From JANSYL01 sp963921255 (lineage in GTDB: Bacteria > Pseudomonadota > Alphaproteobacteria > Rhodobacterales > Rhodobacteraceae), in NCBI GenBank assembly GCA_963921255.3, contig CAWUEW020000002.1:558001-622000 (forward strand): a stretch of DNA of 64,000 bases. Reading direction: 5' to 3'. Positions 32,764-40,613 of the stretch are shown here, piece by piece (within the stretch, counting starts at the first letter, position 1; each line of letters begins with the position of its first letter). Both the position numbers and the translations under genes were made by a program. The notes under the pieces are model-generated. The model was given only the letters and a program-made list of their open reading frames with translations, ran no database searches and was not told the DNA's origin.

Positions 32764-33183
32764 ATGCCCCAGATGAACGGCATGACCCATGAAGACCCCA
32801 GTCTGCGACCCGAGTTCGACCCCGCCCCTGAGGAGCGTCCGGCCTGGCCGGCCATCCGCAAAGGCCTGCGCCGGCGGTGCCCAAACTGCGGGGAGGGCGT
32901 GTTGTTCGACGGCTATCTCAAGCTGCAGACAACCTGCCCGCACTGCGCCGAAGACCTGAGCCACGCGCGCGCCGACGACGGGCCCGCCTATCTGACCATT
33001 CTGGTCACGGCCAAGGAGATGGGCACGCTGATGCTGCTGGTCTACGAGACCTTCCTTCCGACCCCCTGGCTGTTGGCGACGGTCTTTTCGGTTGGCGTCG
33101 TCGCGATGGCGCTTTACCTGTTGCCACGGTTCAAAGGTTTGATCGTGGGGGTTCAATGGGCGAAACGGATGCACGGGTTCTGA
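32764..33183 (+). CDS. DUF983 membrane protein with a zinc-ribbon-like motif
   Basis: The 139-residue protein has two CxxC pairs near its centre-left (RRCPNCGEGVLFDGYL and TTCPHCAEDL), the hallmark of DUF983. The DDGPAYLTILVTAKEMG segment follows, then two membrane helices (about 85-120). The function of the family is not known; zinc binding is likely from the cysteines. The start could be 32764, 32773 or 32782; GAGGG just upstream does not decide it. Its 3' end overlaps the Nudix gene by 28 bases. Confidence 0.83.
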   Translation: MPQMNGMTHEDPSLRPEFDPAPEERPAWPAIRKGLRRRCPNCGEGVLFDGYLKLQTTCPHCAEDLSHARADDGPAYLTILVTAKEMGTLMLLVYETFLPTPWLLATVFSVGVVAMALYLLPRFKGLIVGVQWAKRMHGF

Positions 33184-33851
33184 CCGACAAGTCCGCCTTG
33201 CGCGATGCGGCGACGGTCATCGTCCTGCGGGACACGCACACATCACCGAAGGTTCTGATGGGGCAACGCGGCAAGGGCGCGGCCTTTATGCCGTCCAAGT
33301 TTGTCTTTCCCGGGGGCGCCGTTGATGCGGTGGACGAAACCGTTCCCCTCGCCCGGGCCCCGAAGCCCGAGACGGAGACCGCCCTTTCGCACCACAGCGC
33401 GCGGCCGGCCGCGGCCTTGATCGCCGCGGCGGTGCGTGAATTGTGGGAGGAAACCGGCTTGCTCCTGGGGCTACGTGATGACCGTACCGCGGGATTGGAG
33501 GCCCCGAAAGGATGGCGCGGATATATGGCGCAGGGTGTGCTGCCTGATGGGGCGGGAACCGATTTCGTGTTTCGGGCGATCACGCCGCCGGGCCGTCCGC
33601 GCCGCTTCGATGCACGGTTCTTTCTGGTGGATGCCGCCAACCTCGCGTCAGACCCGGATGATTTTTCGCGCGCCGAAGATGAGCTGAGCCACCTGCAGTG
33701 GGTCCCGCTGGATCAGGCCCGGCAGTTCGATTTGCCATTTATCACTGAAGTGGTGCTGGCCGAACTGACCGCGCGGCTGAACGGAACGGCGCATCCCGGT
33801 GTCCCCTTCTTTGACAACAGGACAGACATCAGCCGCTTTTCGCGCCTCTGA
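33156..33851 (+). CDS. Nudix hydrolase
   Basis: The 231-residue protein starts within the DUF983 gene (28-base overlap), with a GGGGG run before its ATG. The C-terminal half of the Nudix box is clear (AAAVRELWEETGLLLG). The first glycine part (FVFPGGAVD) is separated from it by about 40 residues, much longer than the standard GX5EX7 spacing, as in the NUDT19/coenzyme A-type hydrolases. It probably hydrolyses a nucleoside diphosphate derivative; the substrate is unknown. The last residues (FFDNRTDISRFSRL) are also typical of this subgroup in Alphaproteobacteria. Confidence 0.87.
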   Translation: MGETDARVLTDKSALRDAATVIVLRDTHTSPKVLMGQRGKGAAFMPSKFVFPGGAVDAVDETVPLARAPKPETETALSHHSARPAAALIAAAVRELWEETGLLLGLRDDRTAGLEAPKGWRGYMAQGVLPDGAGTDFVFRAITPPGRPRRFDARFFLVDAANLASDPDDFSRAEDELSHLQWVPLDQARQFDLPFITEVVLAELTARLNGTAHPGVPFFDNRTDISRFSRL

Positions 33852-33865
33852 TCCCTGCGGGCGGG

Positions 33866-34777
33866 CTAGAGGCTGCCCCAGAAGATCAGCACCAGGGACA
33901 AGACGATCAGGCCGACGCCGATCAGCTCCTTCCGGCTGGATTTTTCCTTCAGCCAGAAAATCGAGAAGAGGAACGTGAACAGCAGCTCGATTTGTCCAAG
34001 TGCCTTCACGTAGGCTGCCGTTTGCAAGGAGAAGGCCGTGAACCAGCCCATCGAGCCAAGCATGGATGTCGCCCCCATCGGGACCGAGACCCGCCAACTG
34101 GCCAGAACGCGCAGGATTTCGGATCGGTCCGTCCAGAATATCCAAAGCCCGAGCGTCAGGGACTGCACCGTGGTCGCCGCCACCAGTGCTGTGGCCGCGC
34201 GCAGGATTTCATCCCCGCCCTCCAAGGACAGGGTCGCGCCCCGATAACAAACGGCCGAAATCCCGAACAGCAGGCCGGAGGCAAGCCCATAGCCGGATGC
34301 GGCGTTGAACACCCGCGCCTGCCATGGCAGGGCCTCGGCGCTGTCGGGCGGGTCTGACAGGAACAAGACGCCGACGAATCCCACGCCGATCGCGATGAGG
34401 ACCGGGGGCGACACGGCCTCGCCCAGGATCACAAGGCCGATGACCGCCGTCAGGATGACCTCGGTTTTCTTCAAGGTGATCCCGACCGCGAAGTTTCGGC
34501 GCGCAAACAACGCGACGACGCAGGCGGTGGCCAGCATCTGTGCTTGCGCCCCTGCGACCACGTAGACCCAGAACTCCGGCGTCGCGCCCGGCAGCGACTG
34601 CGCGCTCAGGCGCATATACCCCACCAGAACCACAGCCACCATCGGCGCGGCATAGAGAAACCGGGCCCATGTCGCGCCCGCCGTCGACAGTGTGGTCACC
34701 TTCAGGTGACGCTGCAGCAGGAACCTGAGGTTCTGCATGAAGGCAGCGAATAGCGTGGCGACGATCCATAAGGGCAT
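33866..34777 (-). CDS. DMT-superfamily (EamA-like) permease
   Basis: The 303-residue protein has about nine to ten membrane helices in two similar halves, as in drug/metabolite transporters. The VGITLKKTEVILTAVIGLVILGE segment and the closing FWLKEKSSRKELIGVGLIV are typical. The start at 34777 (MPLWIVATLF) fits the family; a GTG 33 bases earlier is possible. Substrate unknown. It converges on the Nudix gene and follows the desaturase gene in the same direction by about 36 bases. Confidence 0.8.
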   Translation of the reverse strand: MPLWIVATLFAAFMQNLRFLLQRHLKVTTLSTAGATWARFLYAAPMVAVVLVGYMRLSAQSLPGATPEFWVYVVAGAQAQMLATACVVALFARRNFAVGITLKKTEVILTAVIGLVILGEAVSPPVLIAIGVGFVGVLFLSDPPDSAEALPWQARVFNAASGYGLASGLLFGISAVCYRGATLSLEGGDEILRAATALVAATTVQSLTLGLWIFWTDRSEILRVLASWRVSVPMGATSMLGSMGWFTAFSLQTAAYVKALGQIELLFTFLFSIFWLKEKSSRKELIGVGLIVLSLVLIFWGSL

Positions 34778-34813
34778 GGCCCTGCAATGCGCCGCCCCGG
34801 CGGCGGTCACAAG

Positions 34814-35695
34814 CTATTTCTGCGGATACAGCGGATGGGGCACGGGATCCTTCGCGCGGAAGAAATGCTTCCGAAAGATCTGGGCATAGCTGTCGTAGCG
34901 GTATCCATCGTTGCGGCGCAGGTACTTTTCCTGGTTGTTGAAATAGATGCGCGGCAACCGGTACCAGGGCAACTTGGGATGCATATGGTGCACCACGTGC
35001 AGATTGTTGTTCAGGAACAGGAACGCCAGCGGCCCCCGATCTTCGATGATGACGGTGCGCCCGCGCGCACGCTCATGGGCCTGATGCTCGAGAAACGTCC
35101 GGATCTTGAGGATCGAAAGGCCGAAATAACTGGCGATCAGGTAGACCCAGAGCGGCGTGCTGGATTGGAGCACGATCCACACGATCAGCGCGGCAGAGGC
35201 CACATGGCCCGCCCAAGCCCAGGCGATTTCGCGCCGACCACGCCGGATCAGCTTGATCTCGGTCGCCATGAAGGCGATCTGGCCAACCGCCGGCCCGATC
35301 AACATGCGGCCCAGAAGCGTGTTGTTGAAAGACAGCACCCACTGCGTAAGGCGCGGCAGACGCGACCACGTCTCCGGGTCCATGTAGTTGGACTCGGGAT
35401 CTTCGTAGGGATCGGTCAGAGTCGCATCCATGTGGTGTTCCAGATGCGTGTCGCGAAATCGGATGTACGGGATCGACAGGTTGAGGGTCGGAAACACCAG
35501 CGCCTCGCCCAAGCGCCGCTCACCAAAGGGATGGCCGTGGGTCACCTCGTGCTGCAGCGATGAGTGCAAGGCGATGAGGGGGATCAACAGGATCAGAGTC
35601 AGACCCAGACTGACCTGAGAGATCCAAAACAGCGCCGCGGCCCAAGCGGCATAACACAAAACGATCAGGGCGAGTGTTGGCCACTCGATCCGCAT
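34814..35695 (-). CDS. fatty acid desaturase family protein
   Basis: This is the second membrane desaturase in the window, 293 residues. Its histidine motifs are HEVTHGHPF, HLEHHMD and NLHVVHHMHP, with hydrophobic pairs at about 8-45 and 125-185. It differs from the 4979-6025 desaturase in motif sequence, so the two are not recent duplicates. Substrate may be a fatty acyl chain or a carotenoid or sphingoid-like lipid; the sequence does not decide. It diverges from an XRE regulator gene with a 130-base gap containing tandem 19-bp repeats, so control by that regulator is likely. Confidence 0.85.
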   Translation of the reverse strand: MRIEWPTLALIVLCYAAWAAALFWISQVSLGLTLILLIPLIALHSSLQHEVTHGHPFGERRLGEALVFPTLNLSIPYIRFRDTHLEHHMDATLTDPYEDPESNYMDPETWSRLPRLTQWVLSFNNTLLGRMLIGPAVGQIAFMATEIKLIRRGRREIAWAWAGHVASAALIVWIVLQSSTPLWVYLIASYFGLSILKIRTFLEHQAHERARGRTVIIEDRGPLAFLFLNNNLHVVHHMHPKLPWYRLPRIYFNNQEKYLRRNDGYRYDSYAQIFRKHFFRAKDPVPHPLYPQK

Positions 35696-35792
35696 TTCTT
35701 ACCCTTTTTCAATACAGTCCGGCGTGCCCCCGACGCCAGAGATGACCGTATTTGGGCTTGCCTTTCAGGGGCAGTCAGGATTTTCTCCCCAT

Positions 35793-35830
35793 TATTCTCA
35801 ACAGTGATGACTATTCTCAACAACGATGAC
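35793..35830. promoter_or_regulatory. tandem 19-bp repeats over the XRE regulator start, probable operators
   Basis: TATTCTCAACAGTGATGAC (35793-35811) is followed directly by a copy differing at two positions (35812-35830). The second copy includes the start codon of the XRE-type gene at 35826. Repeats covering the start site and facing a divergent gene are a strong sign of autoregulation. Confidence 0.65.
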
Positions 35831-36686
35831 AAAAATCGACAAGCGCGGATGCGCGAGCACATTCCGGGATCGTCTGACGACGGCCTTGACCGCATCAGGT
35901 ATCAGCCGCGCGGCGTTGGCCCGGGAAATCGGCGTGGACCGGTCCACCGTCAGCCAGATGCTCGCCCCGGATGACATCCGTATGCCCGGGGGCCACGTGG
36001 TGGCCGCGGCGGCCCAGGTGTTGGATGTGTCCGCCGATTGGCTGTTGGGTCTGACCGACCGCCCGGAACAGGCCGGCGCGCTTTTGGAAAGTTCGCTATC
36101 GATCTCGGAAACCGGGCGGGCCACCGGGTTGGACGACCAGATCTTCACGTGGCACCGCGAGGCAGAGGGATACAAGATCCGACACGTGCCAGCGACGCTG
36201 CCCGACATGCTCAAAACGGATGACGTGCTCAAGTGGGAGTACGCGCCCGTGACGCATCGGCGGCCGAATGAAGCGATCGAAGCCGCCGCAGAACGCCTGG
36301 ATTGGATGCGCCTGACCGAAAGCGACTATGAAATGGCCATGGCCGTGCACGAATTGGAAAGCTTCGCGCGGGGCGAAGGATATTATGCCGGGCTCGAACC
36401 ACAGATCCGCGCCGCGCAACTGGATTGGCTGGCCGAGATCTATGACCAGTTCTATCCCGGCCTGCGCATGTTCCTGTTCGACGCGCGGCAGGTCTATTCG
36501 TCCCCGGTCACCGTGTTCGGGCCGATGATGGCGGTGATCTACATGGGCCGCCACTACATCGCATTCCGCGACCGCGACCGCGTGCGCACCGTCACCCGCC
36601 ACTTCGACTGGTTGGTGCGCGAGGCCAGTGTGTCGGCCCGGGATATCCCGGGCTATCTCGACGGGCTGCGCGCGGCGGTGCGCTAG
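35826..36686 (+). CDS. XRE-type helix-turn-helix regulator with a large C-terminal domain
   Basis: The 286-residue protein has an N-terminal Cro/CI-type helix-turn-helix at about 13-75 (LTASGISRAALAREIGVDRS, then SADWLLGLTDRP). A C-terminal domain of about 200 residues follows and contains aromatic-rich helices (WLAEIYDQFYPGLRMFLFDA). I recognise the type (regulators with a sensor-like tail) but not a ligand. No ribosome binding site is visible at 35826; the start lies in a tandem repeat that may be its own operator. It is divergent from the desaturase gene and ends overlapping the carnitine dehydrogenase gene on the other strand. Confidence 0.85.
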   Translation: MTKIDKRGCASTFRDRLTTALTASGISRAALAREIGVDRSTVSQMLAPDDIRMPGGHVVAAAAQVLDVSADWLLGLTDRPEQAGALLESSLSISETGRATGLDDQIFTWHREAEGYKIRHVPATLPDMLKTDDVLKWEYAPVTHRRPNEAIEAAAERLDWMRLTESDYEMAMAVHELESFARGEGYYAGLEPQIRAAQLDWLAEIYDQFYPGLRMFLFDARQVYSSPVTVFGPMMAVIYMGRHYIAFRDRDRVRTVTRHFDWLVREASVSARDIPGYLDGLRAAVR

Positions 36687-38140
36687 GCTTTTTGGCCCAC
36701 GAAACGCCCCATGCCCACGGGCATCGGCAAATCGCGATGTGCGGCTGCGGCACGGCCGAACCAATCGCCCACATCCGCCCGTGGCAGGGCCGACCTCCGG
36801 GTCGACAGATCGACATGCAGCAGCAACTGCTCGCCCGTGGCGCACAAGCGGTCACCGACCGTCAACTCGTGCCAGATGTGCAGCTTTTTCCCGCCGCCTT
36901 CCAACACGCGGGTGCGGACCTGGATCGCGTCGCCGATGTTCACCTCGTCCAAATGTCGGATATGGGTCTCGACCGTGAAGACGCTGTTGCCCTCGGCCAC
37001 GCAGGCATCATCCATACCGGCCCACAGAAGCATTTGGTCGCACGCGTTCGAAAAGGCCGTCAGGTAGTGCGCCTCGTTCATATGGCCATTGTAGTCGACC
37101 CAAGTCCCCGGCACCTGCCGATCAAGGGTCACCGGCGGTGTGGGCGTATCCGGCGATGGCGGCGTGGGCGAGATTATTGCCTCATGCGCGGCGATCGTGC
37201 CACCGGCCCCTTCGCCCCGGTCCTTCAGGGCGCGCAGGATCGCAACGAGGTTGCCGTCGCGCGCGGTTTCAAGCTCGGCAATCGTGCGGTCGCCAGATTG
37301 CGCATCGGATTGATCAGCAATTTTTTGCACCAGTGCATCGTCCAGTTCGGGGACATCCATGAGCTTGGTCCACGGCCAGGACAAGGCCGGGCCGAACTGG
37401 GCAAGAAAATGCGCCATGCCGCCGTCGCCCCCGGCGATGCGATATGTTTCGAACAGGCCCATCTGCGCCCAACGCAGGCCAAAGCCCAGGCGGATGGCCT
37501 CGTCAATCTCTTCGGTGGTGGCAACGTCATCCTTGACCAGCCAAAGCGCCTCGCGCCACACGGCTTCAAGGAACCGGTCCGCAATATGCGCCGGTATCTC
37601 GGCGCGGACGGCCAGCGGGAACATCCCAATGTCCGTGAGAATGCCCTTGGCCTTGGCCAATAGATCCGGGCTGGTTTTGTCACTACCCACCAGTTCGGCC
37701 AGCGGCAGCAGATAGACCGGATTGAAGGGGTGGGCGACCATGATCTGCTCGGGCCGGGTGGCGCAATTCTGCAACTCGGACGGCGTGAACCCCGATGTCG
37801 AGGATGCGAGGATGGCATCGGGCGCGCAGCTGTCCTGAACGCGTTGATAGAGTTTCTGCTTCAGTTCCAGTCGTTCGGGCACACTTTCCTGAATCCACAC
37901 AGCCCCGTCGACGGCCTCAGAAACCGTGTCGTGGAAACTGACCTGGCCGGCATCGGGCAAGGCCACGTCGTAGATTGCCGGCAGACTGGCTTTTGCGCGT
38001 GCCAGCGCCTCGTCCACAATCTGCGGCCCCCGTTCGGACGGGTCGAAGATGCGCACATTCCACCCCATCAGGGCAAAGCGCGCGGCCCATCCCGCTCCGA
38101 TGACCCCGGCCCCAAGGATCGCTGCTGTTTTCGGTGTCAT
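36683..38140 (-). CDS. carnitine 3-dehydrogenase fused to a thioesterase domain
   Basis: The 485-residue protein joins two units. Residues about 5-310 are a 3-hydroxyacyl-CoA dehydrogenase-like fold (GAGVIGAGWAARFALMGW, ESVPERLELKQKLY, ASSTSGFTPSEL, VAHPFNPVYLLPLAELVG), matching L-carnitine 3-dehydrogenase, which oxidises carnitine to dehydrocarnitine. Residues about 340-480 are a hotdog thioesterase (DYNGHMNEAHYL, VETHIRHLDEVNIGD) that could release glycine betaine from betainyl-CoA. Such fusions are known in carnitine catabolism. The usual third enzyme, a BKACE that cleaves dehydrocarnitine, is not in the window. It overlaps the upstream SGNH hydrolase gene by 4 bases. Confidence 0.9.
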   Translation of the reverse strand: MTPKTAAILGAGVIGAGWAARFALMGWNVRIFDPSERGPQIVDEALARAKASLPAIYDVALPDAGQVSFHDTVSEAVDGAVWIQESVPERLELKQKLYQRVQDSCAPDAILASSTSGFTPSELQNCATRPEQIMVAHPFNPVYLLPLAELVGSDKTSPDLLAKAKGILTDIGMFPLAVRAEIPAHIADRFLEAVWREALWLVKDDVATTEEIDEAIRLGFGLRWAQMGLFETYRIAGGDGGMAHFLAQFGPALSWPWTKLMDVPELDDALVQKIADQSDAQSGDRTIAELETARDGNLVAILRALKDRGEGAGGTIAAHEAIISPTPPSPDTPTPPVTLDRQVPGTWVDYNGHMNEAHYLTAFSNACDQMLLWAGMDDACVAEGNSVFTVETHIRHLDEVNIGDAIQVRTRVLEGGGKKLHIWHELTVGDRLCATGEQLLLHVDLSTRRSALPRADVGDWFGRAAAAHRDLPMPVGMGRFVGQKA

Positions 38141-38775
38141 TCCTGTGTCCCCTCCAAACGGGATGTGACGGCTTCGGCCATGATGGTGCCGAACCGCATG
38201 TGGCTGTCAGCGTCCCAATGGACCCCATCGCGATGGCTGACCTCGACATGAAGACCCGCCTCGACAAATCCGGCGCCGAGTCGGTCGGCTGCGGCTTGGA
38301 TCTGGGCGGAAAGCGCGGCCTGGCGGGTTTCGGCCCCTTCGAAGCTGTCGGCCAGAGGCGGCACTTCGAGCACCGGAACCGGGGCGACCAGCATCACGTC
38401 CGCCACGAAACCGCTGTCCAAGGACTCCCGCGCAAGCCGTTCGACCGAACGGGCAATCTCGAAGGCCGTGACGCCAAAGCGCGGCTTGAGGTCATTGGTG
38501 CCCAACATGATCACCATCAGGTCGATGGGCGCATGACTGGGCAAGATCGCGGGTAGAACCGCGATCCCGGATCGCAGACCGCCTTCCACGACGTCGTCAT
38601 GCACGGTCGTGCGCCCGTTCAGCCCTTCCGAGATGACCTCGACCTCAGGGCCAAGGGCAGCGGCCATGACATCCGGCCACCGCTGGCCGCGCGGATAGCG
38701 GCGGAAGACGCCCAACGCCTCCAAGGGCGCGGTGCCATGCGTGTTGCTGTCGCCAAAACACAAGATCGTTGGCAT
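38137..38775 (-). CDS. SGNH/GDSL-family hydrolase
   Basis: The 212-residue protein has the SGNH blocks: GDSNTHG (catalytic Ser9 or neighbour in block I), GLNGRT (block II), GTNDLK (block III) and the C-terminal DGVHWDADSHMRFG (block V, with Asp and His). It is an esterase or lipase-like enzyme without a signal peptide. The 4-base overlap with the carnitine dehydrogenase-thioesterase gene suggests a role in the same pathway, for example cleavage of acylcarnitine or another choline-like ester; this is inference only. Confidence 0.85.
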   Translation of the reverse strand: MPTILCFGDSNTHGTAPLEALGVFRRYPRGQRWPDVMAAALGPEVEVISEGLNGRTTVHDDVVEGGLRSGIAVLPAILPSHAPIDLMVIMLGTNDLKPRFGVTAFEIARSVERLARESLDSGFVADVMLVAPVPVLEVPPLADSFEGAETRQAALSAQIQAAADRLGAGFVEAGLHVEVSHRDGVHWDADSHMRFGTIMAEAVTSRLEGTQE

Positions 38776-38815
38776 ACCGCTTGTCCCCTCTGACCCGTTG
38801 CCGGGCGGTTGCGCG

Positions 38816-39862
38816 TCAGTAAGGCATCGGATGCAGGCGGTGCGTCGCGTCGATCTCCGCCTTGATGTCGTCGGAAAGCGTCACGTCGAGGCCGTTGATG
38901 ATGTGCTGAAGCTGTTCGCTGGTCGTCGCCCCGAAGATGGTCGAGACCGCAAACGGACGATCGACCTTAAAGGCCAGCGCCATATGCACGGGATCGACGC
39001 CGTGTTTTTCGGCAATCTCCAAATAGGCGGCGACCGCGTCAAACACGCGTTCCGATTTGCGCCCGCCCAGATTGCCGTTGATATCCATCCGGCTGTCCTT
39101 GGGGATGGCGCCACCCTGGTACTTCCCGGTCAGCAATCCGGTCGCCAGAGGCGAGTAGGCCAACAAGGTCACCTCTTCATTCACCGCCAGTTCAGCAAGG
39201 TCGGTATCGTAGTGCCGCCACAGCAGGGAATACTCGTTCTGGATCGTCTGCACGCGCGGCAGATCGTGATCTTCGGCGATCCGCAGCCATTGCGCCGTTC
39301 CCCACGCACTTTCGTTCGACAGGGCGAAGTGGCTGATCTTGCCGGCCTGTTGCGCGGATTTCGCAGCCTCCAGCACGGCCTGCATATTGTCGAGCGTCGC
39401 GGCTTTGTCCTGCGCGGACGGATCATAGGTCCAGTTCTGGCGGAAGTGATAGCTGCCGCGATTGGGCCAGTGCAGCTGGTAGACGTCAATGTGATCGGTC
39501 TGCAGGCGCCGCAAGGAGCTGTCCAGCGCCTCGGCAAAGGTGTCGGGTGTGATGTCCTGACCGATCCGGACGAAGCTGCCGTTCTTGCCCGCGATCTTGG
39601 TGGCCAGCGTGAACTCGGTCCGGCGGCCAGGGTTTGCCGCGATCCAGTTGCCAAGGATTTCCTCGGTGCGGCCCACGGTTTCCGCGCGCACCGGGTTCAC
39701 CGGATACATTTCGGCCGTGTCCACGATGTCGATGCCAGCGTCCAGCGCCATGTCCATCTGGCGATGGGCGTCGTCCTCGGGCGTTTGGGTGCCCCATGTC
39801 ATGGTGCCCAAGCAATAGTCAGTAACGGTCTGGCCGGTCTGGCCCAGAGGGATTTGACGCAT
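38816..39862 (-). CDS. aldo/keto reductase (Tas-like)
   Basis: The 348-residue protein is an NADPH-dependent TIM-barrel reductase. It shows DIVDTAEMYPVNP (catalytic Asp and Tyr), the lysine of ATKIAGKNG and the histidine of YQLHWPNRG. AYSPLATGLLTGKY and GATTSEQLQ form the cofactor site. The start at 39862 (MRQIPLGQTG) has AGGA 8 bases away. It resembles E. coli Tas but the substrate is open. It is divergent from the SOS-regulated gene with a 120-base gap. Confidence 0.9.
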   Translation of the reverse strand: MRQIPLGQTGQTVTDYCLGTMTWGTQTPEDDAHRQMDMALDAGIDIVDTAEMYPVNPVRAETVGRTEEILGNWIAANPGRRTEFTLATKIAGKNGSFVRIGQDITPDTFAEALDSSLRRLQTDHIDVYQLHWPNRGSYHFRQNWTYDPSAQDKAATLDNMQAVLEAAKSAQQAGKISHFALSNESAWGTAQWLRIAEDHDLPRVQTIQNEYSLLWRHYDTDLAELAVNEEVTLLAYSPLATGLLTGKYQGGAIPKDSRMDINGNLGGRKSERVFDAVAAYLEIAEKHGVDPVHMALAFKVDRPFAVSTIFGATTSEQLQHIINGLDVTLSDDIKAEIDATHRLHPMPY

Positions 39863-39952
39863 CGGAATGTCCTGTTTGGCTGGCGGTGCTGCGTGGGGGA
39901 CCCTAGCGGCGAGATGGGCAGGGGCAAGGGGAAAGCACAGATGACCTCTTGA

Positions 39953-39967
39953 GAACATTTAGCGAAC
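39953..39967 (+). promoter_or_regulatory. LexA box (SOS operator) of alphaproteobacterial type
   Basis: GAAC-ATTTAGC-GAAC is an exact GAAC-N7-GAAC direct repeat, the LexA site of Alphaproteobacteria. It ends 15 bases before the ImuA-like gene start, the right place for repression. An AT-rich TTTATAAT, a likely -10 element, follows immediately. Confidence 0.8.
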
Positions 39968-39982
39968 ATTTATAATCAACCC

Positions 39983-40606
39983 ATGGACATCACGCGCCTC
40001 ACCCGTCAATCGCATCGCAAGCCGCATCCCAATTTATCCGTGGTGGGGCCGCTCGAAATGGCGGGCGGCCGCGCCCATGAACTGTGCGGACCGGCCCGGC
40101 GGCGCTTGGCCCTGTGGGTGGCGCGCGCAACCCAAGGGCCTGTGCTGTGGATTCGTCCCGCCTGGCACCCGGATCGGCTGCATATGTCGGGTGTGTTGGA
40201 TGAAATCTCGCCCGGTCGCCTGATCGCCGTTGATGCGGGCCGCGCCGAGGATGTGCTGTGGTCAACCGAGGAGGCTTTGCGCAGCGGCGCTGTCCCCCTT
40301 GTGGTGGTCGACCTGCCCGAGCCACCGGGCCTGACATCGGTGCGACGGTTGCATCTGGCCGCGGAAGCCGGGGCGGAGGTGGCGGACACCGCCCCGCTTG
40401 CCCTGTTGCTGACCCCGGGCGATGGCGGCGCAGCAGGTGTGGAAAGCCGATGGGCGCTGACCCCGTCCCATGGGACAGAGCAAACCGAGTGGCGGTTGGA
40501 GCGCCGCCGCGCCCGATCCGCGCCGCCCAAATCCTGGTCTGTCGCGCGTCAGCGCAATGGCGCGTTGGGGATCACGACACCCGACGCTCTGCCCGAACTG
40601 GCTTAA
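39983..40606 (+). CDS. ImuA-like protein under SOS control
   Basis: The 207-residue protein resembles the ImuA/SulA-like RecA-related family: an N-terminal HELCGPARRRLALWVA, then VLWIRPAWHPDRL, a PGRLIAVDAGRAEDVLW segment and the closing VESRWALTPS with WRLERRRARSAPPKSW. It has no obvious intact Walker A motif, as usual for the family. ImuA proteins support translesion synthesis with ImuB and DnaE2, but neither gene is adjacent; dprA follows on the other strand. A LexA box lies 15 bases upstream. The name rests on remembered family patterns, while the SOS control is well supported. Confidence 0.7.
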   Translation: MDITRLTRQSHRKPHPNLSVVGPLEMAGGRAHELCGPARRRLALWVARATQGPVLWIRPAWHPDRLHMSGVLDEISPGRLIAVDAGRAEDVLWSTEEALRSGAVPLVVVDLPEPPGLTSVRRLHLAAEAGAEVADTAPLALLLTPGDGGAAGVESRWALTPSHGTEQTEWRLERRRARSAPPKSWSVARQRNGALGITTPDALPELA

Positions 40607-40613
40607 ACGCCCT

